Source: Beijerinckiaceae bacterium (GTDB lineage: Bacteria; Pseudomonadota; Alphaproteobacteria; Rhizobiales; Beijerinckiaceae). From it: a stretch of DNA of 64,000 bases. Of the stretch, positions 54,311 through 64,000 are shown piece by piece; position 1 is the stretch's first letter; the number at the start of each line of letters is the position of its first letter. The stretch is from NCBI GenBank assembly GCA_030684835.1, contig JAUXWZ010000132.1, positions 43,361 through 107,360 of the forward strand, given 5' to 3'. The notes beneath the pieces are model-generated. The model did not search any database, was not told the origin of the DNA, and worked only from the letters and a program-made list of their open reading frames with translations. Position numbers and translations under genes: made by a program.

Positions 54311-57300
54311 ATGAACCCATTTTCACCCGCCTCGTCGGCGGGTCAGAGCCCGGCCCCGGCGCGGCCCGTGGGCGCGGTGCTCGGTCCCACAAACACCGGC
54401 AAGACACATCTCGCCATTGAGCGCATGCTTGGTCATTCGAGCGGCGTCATCGGCCTGCCGCTGCGCCTGCTGGCTCGGGAGGTCTACAACAAGGTCGTCG
54501 CGCGCGTCGGGGCGGATCAGGTCGCTCTCATCACCGGTGAGGAAAAGATCAAGCCGCGCAACGCGCGGTACTGGATCGCAACCGTTGAAGCCATGCCCCG
54601 CGATCTCGACGTCGCCTTTGTGGCGGTGGACGAAATCCAGCTCGCAGCCGACCTTGACCGTGGCCACACTTTCACTGACCGGCTTCTGAACCGTCGCGGC
54701 CGCGATGAAACGATGATGATCGGCGCCGCCACCATCGCGCCCGCGCTCGAACGGCTCTTGCCCAACGTGACGTTTGTGTCGCGGCCGCGCCTCTCCAATC
54801 TCACCTTCGTGGGCGAGCATAAGCTGTCGCGCCTACCCCGGCGCAGCGCCATTGTGGCCTTTTCGGCGGAGGAAGTTTACGCCATCGCCGAGTTGATCCG
54901 CCGCCAACGCGGCGGCGCCGCCGTGGTGCTGGGGGCCCTGTCGCCGCGCACACGCAACGCGCAGGTTGCGATGTATCAAGCTGGCGAGGTCGATTTCATC
55001 GTCGCGACCGACGCTATCGGCATGGGGCTCAATCTCGATGTGGATCATGTCGCCTTCGCCAGCGACCGGAAATTCGACGGCTGGCAATACCGCCGCCTCA
55101 ACCCCGCGGAATTCGCCCAGATTGCAGGCCGCGCGGGCCGCCACGCCAATGACGGCACGTTTGGCACGACAGGCCGCTGCCCCCCCTTCGAGGAAGAACT
55201 GGTCGAGGCGCTGGAGACGCACCGCTTCGACACAGTGTCGACCCTGCAATGGCGAAACGCCGATCTCGATTTCTCCACCATCGACAGTCTTCAAAACACG
55301 CTGGAACGCGAGCCTGGGCGCCCCGGATTGACCCGCGCGCCGCTCAACGAAGACATGATCGTGCTGGATATTCTCTCGCGCGACCCCCGCGTAAGGCGCA
55401 TCGCAGCCACCAAAGCCGACGTCCAAAGGCTGTGGGAGGCGTGCCAGGTGCCAGATTATCGCAAGGTGTCACCCTCCGCACACGCCGAACTGGTGGACAC
55501 GCTTTACGGGTTCGTCGTGCGCGCCGGACGGGTGCCAGACGACTGGTTTGCCAAGCAATTGCAGGCCTGCGACCGCACCACAGGGGACATCGACGCCCTG
55601 TCGGCGCGCATCGCGCAGGTGCGTACCTACAACTTCATTGCCAATCGTCCCGACTGGCTGAGTGATCCCGAGCATTGGCAGGGCGTCACGCGTCAGGTAG
55701 AGGACAACCTGTCCGACGCTCTGCACGAGAGATTGACCCACAGGTTCGTGGACAGGCGAACCAGCGTGCTCATGCGCCGATTAAGAGAGAATGCGATGCT
55801 CGAAGCGGAAATTACAGCGGCGGGAGACGTCCTCGTCGAAGGACAGCATATCGGTCTCCTGCACGGTTTCCGATTTACACCGGACCCTCAGGCTGAAGGC
55901 GAGGCGCAGCGCACGCTGAACGCCGCCGCGTTGAAGGCGCTGGCGAACGAACTTGAAGGCCGCGCTCAGAGGGTGAGCGACGCCGTCGATCAGGCGTTCG
56001 TGCTGGCCCATGACGGCGTCATGCGCTGGCTTGGCGAGCCCGTGGGCAAACTCAGCTCCGGCGATCACATCCTCAAGCCGCGCGTGCGTGTGCTTTCCGA
56101 CGATCAACTGCCCGCAGCGTCGCTGGAACTTGTGCAGCGCCGGCTCAATCTGTGGATTGATCAGCATGTAAAGAAACTGCTGGGGCCGTTGCTTGATCTT
56201 GAAAGTGGCGAAGGCCTTGAGGGCATCGCGCGCGGCGTCGCGTTTCAGGTTGGCGAATCGCTTGGCGTGCTGGAGCGCTCCAAGGTCGCCAACGATATCA
56301 AGTCGCTTGATCAGAACGCGCGCGGCGCGCTGCGCAAGCTGGGCGTGCGCTTTGGCGCCCATCACATCTACGTTCAGCCCCTGCTGAAGCCTGCGCCCCG
56401 GGCGTTGGCTGCGCAATTGTGGGCGCTCAAGCACGGCGGTCTAGAGGTCGTGAAGGGCTTCGACGAAGTGCCCCATCTGGCGGCATCCGGTCGCACCTCC
56501 TTTGCGGCCGACAAGGAAGCGCCGCGCGGGCTCTATCTGGCCGCCGGTTTCCGCGTCTGCGGCGAGCGCGTCGTTCGCGTCGACATTCTCGAAAGACTGG
56601 CCGATCTCATACGCCCCGCCATCGCCTATCGTCCTGGCGTCACTCCCGGCGAGCCCCCGGCGGGCGCAGCCGACGGCGACGGGTTCGTCGTCACGGTCGC
56701 CATGACCTCGCTGGTCGGCTGTTCGGGCGAGGCCTTCGCCTCGATCCTAAAGTCGCTCGGCTATGGGTCGGAGAAGCGCAAGGGCCCGGCGATCACCGTG
56801 CCGCTCGTCGCCGCCGCCGCGACCACGCCCATCATCGCCTCGCCCGCAGCGGACACCAAGGCGGAAAGCGCTGACGAAGCGACGACAGATTCCAGCGCTT
56901 CAGAAGAAACAACCAGCGAGGTGACAGCCGAACCTCAAGCTGCTGCAGAAGCAGCGCCTGCGGCGGAGACGCCCACGGAAGCCGCCGTAGAGAGCGAAAG
57001 CCAGGCAGAAGCTGCTGCGCCAGAGGTTGAGGCGCCTTTGGCCGAGCCGGAAGCGCCTGCAGCCGAGCCGGAAGCGCCTGCAACCGAGCCGGAAGCGCCT
57101 GCGGCTGAGACGGAAGCGCCTGCGACCGAGCCGGAAGCGCCTGCAGCCGAGCCAGAAGCGCCTGCGGCTGAGACGGAAGCGCCTGCGGCTGAAGTCGCCG
57201 CGAGCGATCAGGCCGTGAGCGAAGACGCTGGCGAGGCCATCACCCAAGCGTCCGGCCCGGACGTTGTTGAAGCCTCGGGCGAACCTGCAACAGAAGACGA

Positions 57301-57946
57301 AAACCTGATCGACGTCTGGCGTCCGCAACGCCAGCAGCAGCATCGTCGCCCGCAGGGACGCGATCAGCAACGCCGCGGCGGCGGCGGAGGCGGTGGGCGC
57401 GACCGAAGCCAATTCAACCGCAATCGTCCGCAGCAGGGCGAAAACGCTCCAGTCCAGGGAGCGCCTGTCGAAGGCGCGCCAGCGGCCGAAGGTGCGTCAA
57501 CTCCGGCGACGCAAGATCGCCCACAGGGAAACCGCCCCCAGGGCGAGCGTCCTCACGGCGAGCGTCCTCAGGGCGCCCGTCCTCAGGGGGATCGCCCGCA
57601 AGGTGAGCGTCCGCAAGGCGACCGCCCGCCCCGCAGGGACAACCGCAATAACGATAATCGCCGGAACGAAGGCGCTGGTCAGCGCCCAGGCGGCCCGCGT
57701 CCCCCACGCCGAGATGACCGGCCCGGGCAGCGTCATGGCGGCCCAGGGGAGCGCTCCGGCGAGCGGTCAGGCGGTCAGCGCCAGTTCGCATCGAGTGAAG
57801 CCCCGCGCCGCGAGCGCGAGAAGCAGCCCGATCCCAATTCGCCTTTCGCAAAACTGCTGGCGCTCAAACAGCAGCTTGAAGGCAAAAGCCCGGTGAACAA
57901 AGGCTCTGGGGAAAAAGCCCCGGGAGACAAGAAGAGCGGCGATTGA
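54311..57946 (+). CDS. SUV3-like DExH RNA helicase with long repetitive disordered C-terminus
   Basis: GAVLGPTNTGKTHLAIERML; VDEIQLAADLDRGHTFTDRLL; ATDAIGMGLNLDVDHVAF; QIAGRAGRHANDGTFGTTG. Confidence 0.93.
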   Translation: MNPFSPASSAGQSPAPARPVGAVLGPTNTGKTHLAIERMLGHSSGVIGLPLRLLAREVYNKVVARVGADQVALITGEEKIKPRNARYWIATVEAMPRDLDVAFVAVDEIQLAADLDRGHTFTDRLLNRRGRDETMMIGAATIAPALERLLPNVTFVSRPRLSNLTFVGEHKLSRLPRRSAIVAFSAEEVYAIAELIRRQRGGAAVVLGALSPRTRNAQVAMYQAGEVDFIVATDAIGMGLNLDVDHVAFASDRKFDGWQYRRLNPAEFAQIAGRAGRHANDGTFGTTGRCPPFEEELVEALETHRFDTVSTLQWRNADLDFSTIDSLQNTLEREPGRPGLTRAPLNEDMIVLDILSRDPRVRRIAATKADVQRLWEACQVPDYRKVSPSAHAELVDTLYGFVVRAGRVPDDWFAKQLQACDRTTGDIDALSARIAQVRTYNFIANRPDWLSDPEHWQGVTRQVEDNLSDALHERLTHRFVDRRTSVLMRRLRENAMLEAEITAAGDVLVEGQHIGLLHGFRFTPDPQAEGEAQRTLNAAALKALANELEGRAQRVSDAVDQAFVLAHDGVMRWLGEPVGKLSSGDHILKPRVRVLSDDQLPAASLELVQRRLNLWIDQHVKKLLGPLLDLESGEGLEGIARGVAFQVGESLGVLERSKVANDIKSLDQNARGALRKLGVRFGAHHIYVQPLLKPAPRALAAQLWALKHGGLEVVKGFDEVPHLAASGRTSFAADKEAPRGLYLAAGFRVCGERVVRVDILERLADLIRPAIAYRPGVTPGEPPAGAADGDGFVVTVAMTSLVGCSGEAFASILKSLGYGSEKRKGPAITVPLVAAAATTPIIASPAADTKAESADEATTDSSASEETTSEVTAEPQAAAEAAPAAETPTEAAVESESQAEAAAPEVEAPLAEPEAPAAEPEAPATEPEAPAAETEAPATEPEAPAAEPEAPAAETEAPAAEVAASDQAVSEDAGEAITQASGPDVVEASGEPATEDENLIDVWRPQRQQQHRRPQGRDQQRRGGGGGGGRDRSQFNRNRPQQGENAPVQGAPVEGAPAAEGASTPATQDRPQGNRPQGERPHGERPQGARPQGDRPQGERPQGDRPPRRDNRNNDNRRNEGAGQRPGGPRPPRRDDRPGQRHGGPGERSGERSGGQRQFASSEAPRREREKQPDPNSPFAKLLALKQQLEGKSPVNKGSGEKAPGDKKSGD
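57041..57190 (+). repeat. about seven 21-bp coding tandem repeats (EPEAPAA-type)
   Basis: gccgagccggaagcgcctgca-type units in tandem. Confidence 0.9.
57536..57632 (+). repeat. 15-bp coding repeats (G-E/D/A-R-P-Q/H)
   Basis: GERPHGERPQGARPQGDRPQGERPQGDRPP encoded in-frame. Confidence 0.85.
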
Positions 57947-58272
57947 GCCGCGCGCCGCACCCGCCTGACGACAGTGCTGGCGCGGCAAAGCAGCGTCTCG
58001 ACAAATATCTGTGGTTCGCGCGCATGGCGCGAACCCGCGCCGCTGCCGCCAGCCTCGTGACGGGCCGGCACGTGCGTCTCAATGGCCGCAAGATCGACCA
58101 GCCCTCGCGCGCGGTCGTGATTGGCGACGTGCTCACAGTGTCACTGTCGCGCGATGTGCGCGTGCTGCGCGTGCTGGCGTTTGCCGAGCGTCGGGGCCCC
58201 TACGAGGACGCCCGCCAGCTCTACGAAGATCTGAGCGAGAGACCCGCCGGGCCGGACGACGATCAGGAATAA
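57943..58272 (+). CDS. S4 domain RNA-binding protein (Hsp15/HslR-like)
   Basis: QRLDKYLWFARMARTRAAAASLVTGRHVRLNGRKIDQPSRAVVIGDVLTV; overlaps helicase stop. Confidence 0.92.
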   Translation: MSRAPHPPDDSAGAAKQRLDKYLWFARMARTRAAAASLVTGRHVRLNGRKIDQPSRAVVIGDVLTVSLSRDVRVLRVLAFAERRGPYEDARQLYEDLSERPAGPDDDQE

Positions 58273-59573
58273 AGATCGCCGCGCGTCAGCGGCAAGCCTG
58301 ACGGACCCTTGGCGCGCTTGGATGACAACGTCTGGAAAATTCCAACCGCGCTGCGCTCGAACGCCAGCGAACACCCTGCCAGATACACCAGCCAGAGCCG
58401 CGTCTTCGCCCAGCCCACCTCGGCCGCTGCTGCCTCGCGATTGGCGTAAAGCCGCTCGGTCCATAATCTGCACGTGCGCTGGTAATGCTCGCGCCAGCCC
58501 TCAACATCGTGCACCTCGAAGCCATTGCGCTCGAGCCCATTGATGGACATCCCGACCGTATCAAGTTCGCCGCCGGGAAAAATGTACGTCGTCAGCGCCT
58601 TGTATTCCGCGCGTTGCTTGCGGAATTTCTTCATGTCCTTCTTGGACGGGCGCGCGATGGCGTGATGCAGATAAAGCCCGCGCGGCCGCAACAACTTGTG
58701 CATCTGCTTAAAATAAATGTCGTGATTGTCGATGCCGACAGCCTCGAACATGCCAATGGAGGCGATCTTGTCGAAGCTCTCCGGCGTATCAAGCGAGCGG
58801 TAGTCGCGCAACTCCACCGTGACGCGATCCTGCAGTCCCAGCGCAGCAATGCGCGCCTGCGCAAAGGCGAATTGCTCCTCCGACAACGTGACGCCGTGTG
58901 AGCGCGCGCCGAAGTTTTGCGCCGCGTGAATAACCAGCGCGCCCCAGCCGCAGCCGATGTCGAGAAAGCGGTCGCCTTCGCTCACCCGCAGCTTGCGGCA
59001 GATCATGTCGAGCTTGGCCCGCTGCGCTTGCGCAATGTCGTTGTGATCGCTCTCGAAATACGCGCAGGTGTAGACCATACGCTCGTCGAGAAAGAGCGCG
59101 TAAAACGCGTTCGACAGATCGTAATGAAACCCGATGAGCGCCTTGTCGTCGCGGCCTTTCTCGACAGACGTCTCGATGGGTCCGGCAAACGCCTGACTGT
59201 CGCCGCCCTTCACACTGCCCAACGCGAAGGGCAAAAGCGCGCGCGCAAGCAGCAGTTTGTCGAGCCGCTTGAACAGGCCCTTGGTGCGCATCTGCCCGCG
59301 CCGGTGCGCCACGTCGATGAGCGTGCCGCCTTCGATTTCGACGCCGCCGTCGGCGAGCAATTCGATCAGCGTCGCAAAACGCGGCCGCCGCACAAGGCGC
59401 GTCAACGCTTGCGGCGTGTTGATGGCGAAGCCCAGATTATCCGAAACATTCGATCCCAACGGCAGACGCTCGCCATTCCACAGACGCACGCTCAGATTTG
59501 CGTCGAGCGTCTCCGCCAGATGCCCGACGAGCCGGCGCGCCGCCGTAATTTGCCGATTCGCCTTGTCATTCAT
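58263..59573 (-). CDS. cfa: cyclopropane-fatty-acyl-phospholipid synthase
   Basis: DKALIGFHYDLSNAFYALFLDERMVYTCAYFE; RFLDIGCGWGALVIHAAQNFGARSHGVTLSEEQ; IASIGMFEAVG. Confidence 0.95.
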   Translation of the reverse strand: MNDKANRQITAARRLVGHLAETLDANLSVRLWNGERLPLGSNVSDNLGFAINTPQALTRLVRRPRFATLIELLADGGVEIEGGTLIDVAHRRGQMRTKGLFKRLDKLLLARALLPFALGSVKGGDSQAFAGPIETSVEKGRDDKALIGFHYDLSNAFYALFLDERMVYTCAYFESDHNDIAQAQRAKLDMICRKLRVSEGDRFLDIGCGWGALVIHAAQNFGARSHGVTLSEEQFAFAQARIAALGLQDRVTVELRDYRSLDTPESFDKIASIGMFEAVGIDNHDIYFKQMHKLLRPRGLYLHHAIARPSKKDMKKFRKQRAEYKALTTYIFPGGELDTVGMSINGLERNGFEVHDVEGWREHYQRTCRLWTERLYANREAAAAEVGWAKTRLWLVYLAGCSLAFERSAVGIFQTLSSKRAKGPSGLPLTRGDLYS

Positions 59574-59599
59574 GCGTTGCAAGCTCCCACGCGAGGAAG

Positions 59600-60178
59600 C
59601 TATCGGGCCCGCTTGCCATCGGCAAGAAGAGCAGGAGCCGCCCCGCACCAGGGCAAGCGGGCGCGCCCGTCGTAGGCGCGCGCATATCCCCCCGCCAGGA
59701 GGAGATCGCCGACGTCGTCGCCGTCAAAGCCGGAGCCGTCCGTGACAAGCGCGCGCGCAACGGCGCGGCCGTTGTACTTGTCCGCATGAAGATCGCGCAC
59801 CGTCACCGCGCCCGACGTGAGGATTGCGGTCAGGGCGTCGCGAGCGTCCTGCGCAAGCCGCCTCTCCTGCGGACACCGGCCTTTCATCTCCGGCGCGTCA
59901 ACGCCCTCAAGTCGGATGAGCACGGTCACTTCCTGATTGAACCAGATGCGCAACCGCGCCTCGAACGTATCGCCATCCACAACGCGGATCGCCTCTGCGC
60001 GATAGGGCCCCGCCATTCGGCGTGGCGAGGGCGCTGGCGTCCCCCGCTCGCCGCCCCGCGCGCCATCAGCCGCCCGAATGACCGGACGCTGACTGAGCGT
60101 AAAAGCCAAAAGACTTCCAGCAACGGCGGCAAGCAAGACAAGCCGAGGCGCCAGAGCCAAAACCAGCGGCGAGAACAT
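59600..60178 (-). CDS. thermonuclease (SNase) family protein
   Basis: EAIRVVDGDTFEARLRIWFNQEVTVLIRLEGVDAPEMKGRCPQERRLAQDARDAL. Confidence 0.88.
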   Translation of the reverse strand: MFSPLVLALAPRLVLLAAVAGSLLAFTLSQRPVIRAADGARGGERGTPAPSPRRMAGPYRAEAIRVVDGDTFEARLRIWFNQEVTVLIRLEGVDAPEMKGRCPQERRLAQDARDALTAILTSGAVTVRDLHADKYNGRAVARALVTDGSGFDGDDVGDLLLAGGYARAYDGRARLPWCGAAPALLADGKRAR

Positions 60179-60246
60179 GCGCGCACAAATGCATCATGTC
60201 CTGCAACCTGTCAAATATTCCTACAACCTGATGGTCGTGCGGTTGT

Positions 60247-60279
60247 GAAAAAAGAAACGGCCCGGATCACCCGGGCCGT
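60247..60279 (-). terminator. intrinsic terminator of ompW
   Basis: Minus-strand ACGGCCCGG-gtgat-CCGGGCCGT followed by TTTCTTTTTTC. Confidence 0.85.
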
Positions 60280-60316
60280 CCAATTTCTGGACGTGAGCAG
60301 CAATCCGCTCGACGGC

Positions 60317-61039
60317 TTAGTACTTTGCGACCACCGGGCCGGAGCCGCCGCCGAAGCGGTAGGTGACGCCAACGCCGACAACCCACGGATCGATGTGCAC
60401 TTTGGCGGTGATCGGCACGAGGCCGAGACGCACGGTCGCGTCCGGGCGAACCATGATGCGCTTGACGTCGACGTTGATGCCCCAGTTTCTATTGATCATG
60501 TAGTCAAAGCCAACCTGCGCTGCGACGCCGAACGAGTCGTCGATCTTCAAGCTGTTGAACGGGGCGGACGCATCCGTCCTGAAGTAATGCGTCCAGTTCA
60601 CGCCGACGCCAACATAAGGCTTGAACGCGCCGAAATTGGTGAAGTGATATTGCAGCATGATCGTCGGCGGGAAGAGCAGCGCCTCGCCGATTTCGCCGAC
60701 GCCGGCCAACGCCCCGGAGCCCTTGATCTTGTGCGGCGACACGCAGCAGATCGCCTCAACCGCAATGTTCTTCGTGAAGAAGTAGGTGATATCGACTTCC
60801 GGAACGAACGTGTTGGAGATCTTCAGTCCATTCACCGACGGAGCGCCGCCCACCGACACTTTCGACTCGCCATCGGGCAACACGCCAACAGCGCGCACGC
60901 GAATCATCCACGGATCGAAGGTTTCGTAAGTCAGCATCGGCGTGGGCGCCGCCACGCGCTGCGGCAGATCGGCCGCGATGGCCGGAAGAGCTACAGCGCC
61001 GAACGCGACGGCCGCAGCGATGCGGAACGAGAATTTCAT
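60317..61039 (-). CDS. ompW: OmpW family outer membrane protein
   Basis: Signal peptide; PWMIRVRAVGVLPDGES; VPEVDITYFFTKNIAVEAICCVSPHKIKGSG; FKPYVGVGVNWTHYF. Confidence 0.93.
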   Translation of the reverse strand: MKFSFRIAAAVAFGAVALPAIAADLPQRVAAPTPMLTYETFDPWMIRVRAVGVLPDGESKVSVGGAPSVNGLKISNTFVPEVDITYFFTKNIAVEAICCVSPHKIKGSGALAGVGEIGEALLFPPTIMLQYHFTNFGAFKPYVGVGVNWTHYFRTDASAPFNSLKIDDSFGVAAQVGFDYMINRNWGINVDVKRIMVRPDATVRLGLVPITAKVHIDPWVVGVGVTYRFGGGSGPVVAKY

Positions 61040-61114
61040 AATTGCCCCCAAATGCAACTTATTCGCGAAAAATCACGATGCTTGAAGTTTAGCTGCAACC
61101 GCCGCGACAATTGC

Positions 61115-61128
61115 TTGATCGAGGTCAA
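61115..61128. promoter_or_regulatory. FNR/FixK-type binding site upstream of ompW
   Basis: TTGATCGAGGTCAA (flanked C...G, extending the palindrome); centre about 82 bp upstream of the ompW ATG. Confidence 0.65.
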
Positions 61129-61265
61129 GCCAATGGCGAAAGCGCGGCAGTGATGTGAATGTGCAACGTCACCCGCCTCGCATTTGCAACTAGCCGGCGC
61201 CTAAAGTTGGCGAACGCTGCGGAACGCGGTTACACCAAGCCTTCGCTTCCCTTTATGCGTGACCT

Positions 61266-62477
61266 GTGACCCAACAAAAATCAGCACTTGCGAACATCTC
61301 GCTCGCCGCAGCCCTCACATTGGCGGCGGGCTTCCTCGTGTTGTTCGTCGGCAATGGCGCCCGCATGGCGATTGGCCTCACCCTTCGCCCCATGGTCGCG
61401 GATTTGAACTGGGGCCGCGGCGAGATCGGCGCGGCTGTTGGCGTATTCCAGTTCGCCTCGGCGTTGTGCATGTTCGCGGCGGGACGGATGGCGGACCGCA
61501 TGAGCCTGCGGCTCGTTTTATGCGCGGGCCTCGCAATCTGCGCTGTGGGTATCGGCGCCATGATGTGGATCACCGAGCCCTGGCAGGCGATCGCGCTTTA
61601 CGGAATCGTGTTTGGAATCGGCAGCGGCATGGCCTCGACGATACCCGTCGGCGTGATGGTGACGCGCGCCTTCCCGGGGCGCACAGGCCTTGCCAATTCG
61701 GTCGCATTGTCCGGCATGTGCGTTGGCCAACTCATCATCATCGCCATTCTCGCGGCGATTCTTGCGCAGGCGGGTTGGCGCTCGATCTTCTTCTGGGTCG
61801 GCGTCGCCCATCTTGCGGTGCTGCCGCTGATCCTGGCCACAGCGCCCGGCAGGCCGGTTTCAGGCTCTTCCGTTTCACAACCCGCCGACGGCAAGACAAT
61901 CCGCCAAGCCGCCCGCACGAAGCCATTCTGGCTTTTGATGGGAATTTATGGCGTCTGCGGCTTCAACGATTTCTTCGTGGCGGCCCACGTGGTCGCCTTC
62001 GCGCAGGACAGCGGCGTCGACGCTCTGTTCGCGGGCAATCTGCTGGCGCTGATGGGGCTGACGGGCTTCGCAGGCGTGCTGTGGGCGGGAATGGCTGCCG
62101 ATCGGTTTGGCCCGGTTTGGCCAACGCTGGTCGCCTTCTTCATCCGCATCGCGGCGTTCGGACTGGTGCTCATCGACGCGTCGACAGTCTCGATCGCGGT
62201 GTTCGCCCTGTCCTTCGGGCTCACTTTCTTCATGACAGCGCCGCCGACTGTTCTCTTCGTGCGCGAATCGTTCGGCATGCGCCATCTGGGCGCTCTCACC
62301 GGCATTATCACTATGGTGCACCACGCGTTCGGCGGTCTGGGCGCCTGGATGGGGGCGCTGGTTTTCGACGCCGCCGGCTCTTACACATCCGCCTTCGCCG
62401 CGATGCTGGCCGCCACGCTCGTCGCCGTCGGCCTGACGTTCATGTACGCACGCGACCGTGCCAAAGGCGTGGCCTGA
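61266..62477 (+). CDS. MFS transporter
   Basis: About 12 hydrophobic segments; GRMADRMSLRLVLCAGLA; GTG start. Confidence 0.9.
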   Translation: MTQQKSALANISLAAALTLAAGFLVLFVGNGARMAIGLTLRPMVADLNWGRGEIGAAVGVFQFASALCMFAAGRMADRMSLRLVLCAGLAICAVGIGAMMWITEPWQAIALYGIVFGIGSGMASTIPVGVMVTRAFPGRTGLANSVALSGMCVGQLIIIAILAAILAQAGWRSIFFWVGVAHLAVLPLILATAPGRPVSGSSVSQPADGKTIRQAARTKPFWLLMGIYGVCGFNDFFVAAHVVAFAQDSGVDALFAGNLLALMGLTGFAGVLWAGMAADRFGPVWPTLVAFFIRIAAFGLVLIDASTVSIAVFALSFGLTFFMTAPPTVLFVRESFGMRHLGALTGIITMVHHAFGGLGAWMGALVFDAAGSYTSAFAAMLAATLVAVGLTFMYARDRAKGVA

Positions 62478-62702
62478 TCAGAAGTCGCTGGTGAGGCCTT
62501 TCACCTCCCAGTCGCCGTAGCGCACCGGATCGAGCCCGCCACGCCCAGCAACCTCGGCGGGCGCGTCCACAACAGCCGCCTCAGCGGCCTTGCGGCGCGC
62601 CTGCGCCTCCGCCAACGCGCGCTGCGCCTCGGGCGTCAAAATGCGTAAAGTCTCAGGCGGCGCGGACCCCTGTTCCGCAGGCGCATTGTCGGCTTTGTTC
62701 AT
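62478..62702 (-). CDS. DUF1674 protein (SDHAF4-like succinate dehydrogenase assembly factor)
   Basis: C-terminus [20 protein letters not shown]. Confidence 0.9.
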   Translation of the reverse strand: MNKADNAPAEQGSAPPETLRILTPEAQRALAEAQARRKAAEAAVVDAPAEVAGRGGLDPVRYGDWEVKGLTSDF

Positions 62703-62878
62703 CGCAAAAATCCTTTCACCCAACATTTTTTCCGCACCATATTCCTCCCGCCCCGTATTCCTGCCTCCGTCGAATCCGACGCCTTGCAGGAAGGGCCATA
62801 TCGGCACCACATATAGCGCGCGCCCCTCGCCTCCAAGGCAGGGGCGGTCGACTGAGACGGCCAAAGGAGATTGAGACG

Positions 62879-63841
62879 ATGAATTTCATGCGCACCGCCG
62901 TTTTGATGGCCGCCATGACGGCGATCTTCGTTGCCGTGGGCGCCCTGCTGGGCGGACAGACCGGCATCTTGCTGGCGTTGCTCGTGGCCGCAGGCACGAA
63001 TTTTTACGCCTATTGGAACTCGGACAAGATGGCGCTGGCCTCCAACGGCGCGCAGGAAGTCGACGAATCCACCGCGCCCGAGCTGGTGCAGATGGTCGCG
63101 CAACTGGCGCAGCGGGCGAACATGCCGATGCCCCGCGTCTATGTGGTGCACGAGGACCAGCCCAACGCCTTCGCGACAGGCCGCAATCCTGAAAACGCAG
63201 CCGTCGCCGTGAACACGGGCCTTGTCGCGATCCTGACGCGCGAGGAACTTGCCGGCGTCATTGCGCACGAACTCGCTCACATCAAGAATCGCGACACGCT
63301 GACCATGACGATCACCGCCACGCTCGCGGGCGCGATCTCTTCCATCGCGCAATGGGGCCTGCTGTTTGGCGGTAACCGCAACAACGGCATGGGCATGATC
63401 GGCACGATCGCGCTAGCCATCCTCGCGCCGCTGGCGGCGATGGTGGTGCAAATGGCGATCAGCCGATCGCGCGAATACGTGGCCGACAGAATGGGTGCGG
63501 AAATTTGCGGAAATCCCGTATGGCTTGCGAGCGCGCTGGCCAAGATTTCCGGCGAAGCGGCCGTGATTCCGAATCAGGCTGCGGAAGAGAACCCGGCCAT
63601 GGCGCACATGTTCATCATCAATCCGCTCACCGGACACGGCATCGACAATCTGTTCTCGACGCATCCGAATGTCGCTAACCGTATCGCCGCGCTGGACGAT
63701 CTCGCCCGGCAGATGGGCATCAGCGGGTACATGGATAGCTACGCTGCTGATTTTGGTGGTCAAAGCACCTCTGGCCCGTGGCAGGGCGGAGGGTATCGTG
63801 ATACCTCGAAGTGGGGTCAGAAGCGCGGTCCCTGGGGCTGA
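62879..63841 (+). CDS. htpX: zinc metalloprotease HtpX
   Basis: [58 protein letters not shown]. Confidence 0.96.
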   Translation: MNFMRTAVLMAAMTAIFVAVGALLGGQTGILLALLVAAGTNFYAYWNSDKMALASNGAQEVDESTAPELVQMVAQLAQRANMPMPRVYVVHEDQPNAFATGRNPENAAVAVNTGLVAILTREELAGVIAHELAHIKNRDTLTMTITATLAGAISSIAQWGLLFGGNRNNGMGMIGTIALAILAPLAAMVVQMAISRSREYVADRMGAEICGNPVWLASALAKISGEAAVIPNQAAEENPAMAHMFIINPLTGHGIDNLFSTHPNVANRIAALDDLARQMGISGYMDSYAADFGGQSTSGPWQGGGYRDTSKWGQKRGPWG

Positions 63842-63906
63842 CCGCGCGATTCGGACGACGGCGCACTCCGCCAGAATCGTTCGCATAAAGGTCGGAGTAG
63901 TCTCGT

Positions 63907-64000
63907 TTGAATCAGATCAAGAAGGCGTTTCACCCGCGCGGCCGCCGCGACCGGGCAGAGCCGCCGCCGCCTCCGCCCCCGCCGGGGCTCGCTGCGCGCG
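63907..64000 (+). CDS. probable start of RsmB-like 16S rRNA methyltransferase (3' partial)
   Basis: TTG start, NQIKKAFHPRGRRDRAEPPPPPPPPGLAAR; the GLAAR motif and position after htpX fit RsmB. Confidence 0.45.
   Translation, partial: MNQIKKAFHPRGRRDRAEPPPPPPPPGLAAR

Noticed and set aside
59786-61153. 455-aa plus-strand ORF antisense to nuclease and ompW
   Set aside because: Runs through the ompW terminator hairpin and is antisense to two recognisable genes
61259-62494. 411-aa alternative-frame ORF over the MFS gene
   Set aside because: Arg/His-rich, no TM pattern; the 61266 frame encodes a convincing MFS protein

Overview
Gene-dense, GC-rich chromosomal window from an alphaproteobacterium, most likely Hyphomicrobiales (inferred from cobS/cobT next to a J-domain protein, tsaD/hemCD divergence, htpX-DUF1674 and atpHAGDC). 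Most of it is core genome: rimM-rpsP-ffh, ftsY, mtaB-dapF, ccmC-ccmD-ccmG, gpsA, tsaD, hemC-hemD, priA, atpHAGDC, cobS/cobT, rpmB, cfa, htpX. I see no rRNA, tRNA, CRISPR array, transposase, integrase or recognisable defence island. The accessory parts that stand out are: (i) a tightly coupled four-gene operon (48456-52241, minus) of UbiA-type phosphoribosyltransferase, GtrA, DprE1-like oxidase and DprE2-like reductase, which matches the mycobacterial decaprenyl-phosphoryl-arabinose pathway; (ii) a UbiD / LLM-oxidoreductase / dihydroxyphthalate-decarboxylase-like catabolic cluster with an orphan Bug (TctC-like) receptor (7.9-12.8 kb), plus two more orphan Bug receptors; (iii) a dense cluster of GANTC (CcrM) sites upstream of a SUV3-like helicase that has a long repetitive disordered C-terminus; (iv) a near-perfect FNR/FixK box upstream of ompW; (v) small tandem repeats and hairpins between atpD and atpC and at the cobS start; (vi) a cluster of tiny lipoprotein/membrane proteins near 13 kb. 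All product calls come from reading translations by eye; no database search was run.
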